A stretch of DNA of 64,000 bases from Dokdonia donghaensis DSW-1 (GTDB taxonomy: Bacteria; Bacteroidota; Bacteroidia; Flavobacteriales; Flavobacteriaceae), in NCBI RefSeq assembly GCF_001653755.1, contig NZ_CP015125.1, positions 1,246,001-1,310,000 on the forward strand, given 5' to 3'. The notes under the pieces are model-generated. The model did not search any database and was not told the origin of the DNA. It saw only the letters and a program-made list of their open reading frames with translations. This document shows, piece by piece, positions 60,379 to 64,000 of the stretch; within the stretch, counting starts at the first letter, position 1; every line of letters begins with the position of its first letter. The translations under genes were made by a program, and so were the position numbers.

Positions 60379-60465
60379 CCGTTCGTTTAAATGTGAGCGG
60401 TAGTTCTTATAAATGTTTGTTTAATTGGCTTTAAAATTTATTTCAAATTATTTTCAAAAGATAGT

Positions 60466-60494
60466 TTGTAAAGTCAAAAAAGGTTGTAGTTTTG
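60466..60494 (+). promoter_or_regulatory. rRNA operon promoter P2
   Basis: TTG (60466-60468), N18, TAGTTTTG (60487-60494). Confidence 0.8.
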
Positions 60495-60589
60495 CAGCCG
60501 CTAACAAATGGAGGTTTATTTGTAGGAGTTGTTCTTAGAATTGTTGTTTTTATTGCTTCAGAAAAAAATAATTTTTTTTCAAAATAAAG

Positions 60590-60619
60590 TTGTCAGTATT
60601 AAAAACAGTTGTATATTTG
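60590..60619 (+). promoter_or_regulatory. rRNA operon promoter P3
   Basis: TTG (60590-60592), N19, TATATTTG (60612-60619). It is the closest promoter to 16S, about 260 nt away. Confidence 0.85.
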
Positions 60620-60751
60620 CACCCGCTTAGAGAGACAGTAACACATCTAGCGAAGTTCAAGTAATTTTTTTTGAATGTTTTGGAAGGATAAAAAGGGGTT
60701 CGATTCCTCTTGCATTAACATTGATTTTCTAGTTTTTAGGGATTAGGAAAA

Positions 60752-60767
60752 GTTCATTGACTTATTG
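60752..60767 (+). promoter_or_regulatory. Conserved rrn leader element, copy before 16S
   Basis: GTTCATTGACTTATTG. A 15-of-16 match occurs before 23S at 62956-62971. It is possibly an antitermination or processing signal. Confidence 0.6.
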
Positions 60768-60880
60768 AATTGACAGCGCGTATTAATATCTTCGGGTATT
60801 ATTACAAAGAATTTGAAAACTAGAAGTTTATTATTGACCGGATATTTCGAGTTGTGAGGAGTTAATATTATTAACAACAC

Positions 60881-62404
<1,524 letters not shown>

Positions 62405-62614
62405 CTAGAGCTTGTCCCTGTTATTGTGCGTTATGTATTTTATGTATGTAGCTATATCTTTAATAAACAGCAAACGACTTACAGCCGAATGGTTAGTAAT
62501 AGGTTTTGGTTTTCAATAGCTGTCGATTTAATTATTAATAAGGAAGTAGGAATTGAGTAAGTAAGAATTAGTTTTTACTAACAATTACACTTAATTGCTA
62601 TAGACTATTAAGAC

Positions 62615-62688
62615 AGTCTCATAGCTCAGCTGGTTAGAGCGCTACACTGATAATGTAGAGGTCGGCAGTTCGAGTCTGCCTGAGACTA
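62615..62688 (+). tRNA. tRNA-Ile (GAU)
   Basis: Acceptor stem AGTCTCA/TGAGACT with discriminator A. D-arm, anticodon loop CTGATAA (anticodon GAT) and T-arm are all intact. CCA is not encoded. Confidence 0.97.
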
Positions 62689-62696
62689 CTTTTTAT

Positions 62697-62710
62697 GCTT
62701 TCGCGAAAGC
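62697..62710. repeat. 14-bp palindrome copy 25
   Basis: In the internal transcribed spacer, 8 nt after tRNA-Ile. Confidence 0.97.
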
Positions 62711-62821
62711 TTTATAAATCGTGACGTTCATACGTATTACATTTTGAAGGAAATTTTAGAAGTTGAGAATCATTACTTCGTCATTCGAAATCTGATGTCA
62801 TCATCTTGATTTCATAGAAAT

Positions 62822-62895
62822 GGGGGATTAGCTCAGCTGGCTAGAGCGCCTGCCTTGCACGCAGGAGGTCATCGGTTCGACTCCGATATTCTCCA
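62822..62895 (+). tRNA. tRNA-Ala (UGC)
   Basis: Acceptor stem GGGGGAT/ATTCTCC with two G-T pairs and discriminator A. Anticodon loop CTTGCAC (anticodon TGC). CCA is not encoded. Confidence 0.97.
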
Positions 62896-62955
62896 CATCA
62901 GCTATCAATTTTAAATTGTTAGCGATTAGTTACGAGTTTACTTGTAATTAATACC

Positions 62956-62971
62956 GTTCATTGACATATTG
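62956..62971 (+). promoter_or_regulatory. Conserved rrn leader element, copy before 23S
   Basis: GTTCATTGACATATTG, near-identical to 60752-60767 before 16S. Confidence 0.6.
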
Positions 62972-63062
62972 GGAAATAATTAAAGAATACGAGAAGTCGT
63001 GTATAGCCTAGCCGCTATATACGCAAATTAATAATAATATGAATAACTCATTATAATATAAA

Positions 63063-63087
63063 GGTTTATGTATTTTATACATAAGCC
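63063..63087 (+). other. Spacer hairpin before 23S
   Basis: GGTTTATGTAT / ATACATAAGCC, an 11-bp stem with a TTT loop, about 20 nt upstream of 23S. It may serve RNA processing. Confidence 0.55.
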
Positions 63088-63108
63088 CTTAAAAGAGCAA
63101 TTAAGTAC

Positions 63109-64000
<892 letters not shown>

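Larger units (their letters stand above)
60151..60880 (+). other. Leader region of the rRNA operon
   Basis: About 730 nt without a gene. It contains three tandem promoters, a T-arm-like fragment of a tRNA (AGGGGTTCGATTCCTCT at 60694-60710) and the GTTCATTGAC element shared with the spacer before 23S. Confidence 0.8.

Overview
The window is a contiguous piece of a Bacteroidota chromosome, almost certainly a marine member of the Flavobacteriaceae. The 16S rRNA gene at the right end has the family's usual helices. Promoters have the Bacteroidetes form TTG-N19-TAnnTTTG, and genes largely lack Shine-Dalgarno sequences. Several families are typical of the phylum: GSCFA protein, fused alpha/beta branched-chain E1, a 661-residue urocanate hydratase, DUF5522 and a putative porin. 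A Dokdonia-like organism is my best guess, but I cannot prove the genus.

Layout. 1-13.7 kb: housekeeping and envelope genes (end of an efflux adaptor, tsaB, two tandem MscS channels, a DUF255/thioredoxin lipoprotein, dodecin, a TPM/TPM/LemA operon, MerR, an M23 peptidase, alaS, GSCFA protein, rhodanese). 13.7-30.2 kb: an aromatic-degradation island. An aromatic amino acid hydroxylase is followed by a TetR regulator and a nearly complete phenylacetate (paa) cluster: E-A-B-C-D, G, a four-helix bIVP gene, H, I, J, an SDR, Z, F-like and Y. No paaK ligase is in the window. 30.2-35.4 kb: Lrp regulator, branched-chain 2-oxoacid dehydrogenase E2, the aminotransferase ilvE and a fused E1, which look like one branched-chain amino acid catabolic unit. 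35.4-60.1 kb: mixed functions (DUF4136 lipoprotein, hutU, DUF5522, ACC-deaminase-like protein, glucosaminidase, hemL, zinc metalloprotease, AraC regulator, beta-lactamase-family hydrolase, lysS, Pmp3, a lipoprotein split by a stop codon, lipB, rnhB, porin). 60.2-64 kb: an rRNA operon with three tandem promoters, 16S, tRNA-Ile(GAU), tRNA-Ala(UGC) and the first ~0.9 kb of 23S.

The most striking signal is a 14-bp perfect palindrome, GCTTTCGCGAAAGC. It occurs 25 times, plus one one-mismatch copy, and is spread through the whole window. Spacing is remarkably even: mean 2.56 kb, hand-computed coefficient of variation about 0.33, with 16 of 24 intervals between 2.2 and 2.95 kb. It lies in coding and intergenic DNA alike, even in the rRNA operon spacer. 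In genes it forces one of three peptides (AFAKA, RFRES or LSRK) into unrelated proteins. This looks like a chromosome-scale DNA signal, perhaps a binding site for an architectural, segregation or modification protein.

Other points of interest: a PaaZ fused to a DUF1569/DinB-like domain; an operator placed between the -33 and -7 elements of the paa promoter; inverted-repeat elements in the paa spacers, one with and one without a bIVP gene between its arms; a lipoprotein interrupted by one in-frame TAA; and a nearly leaderless lipB.
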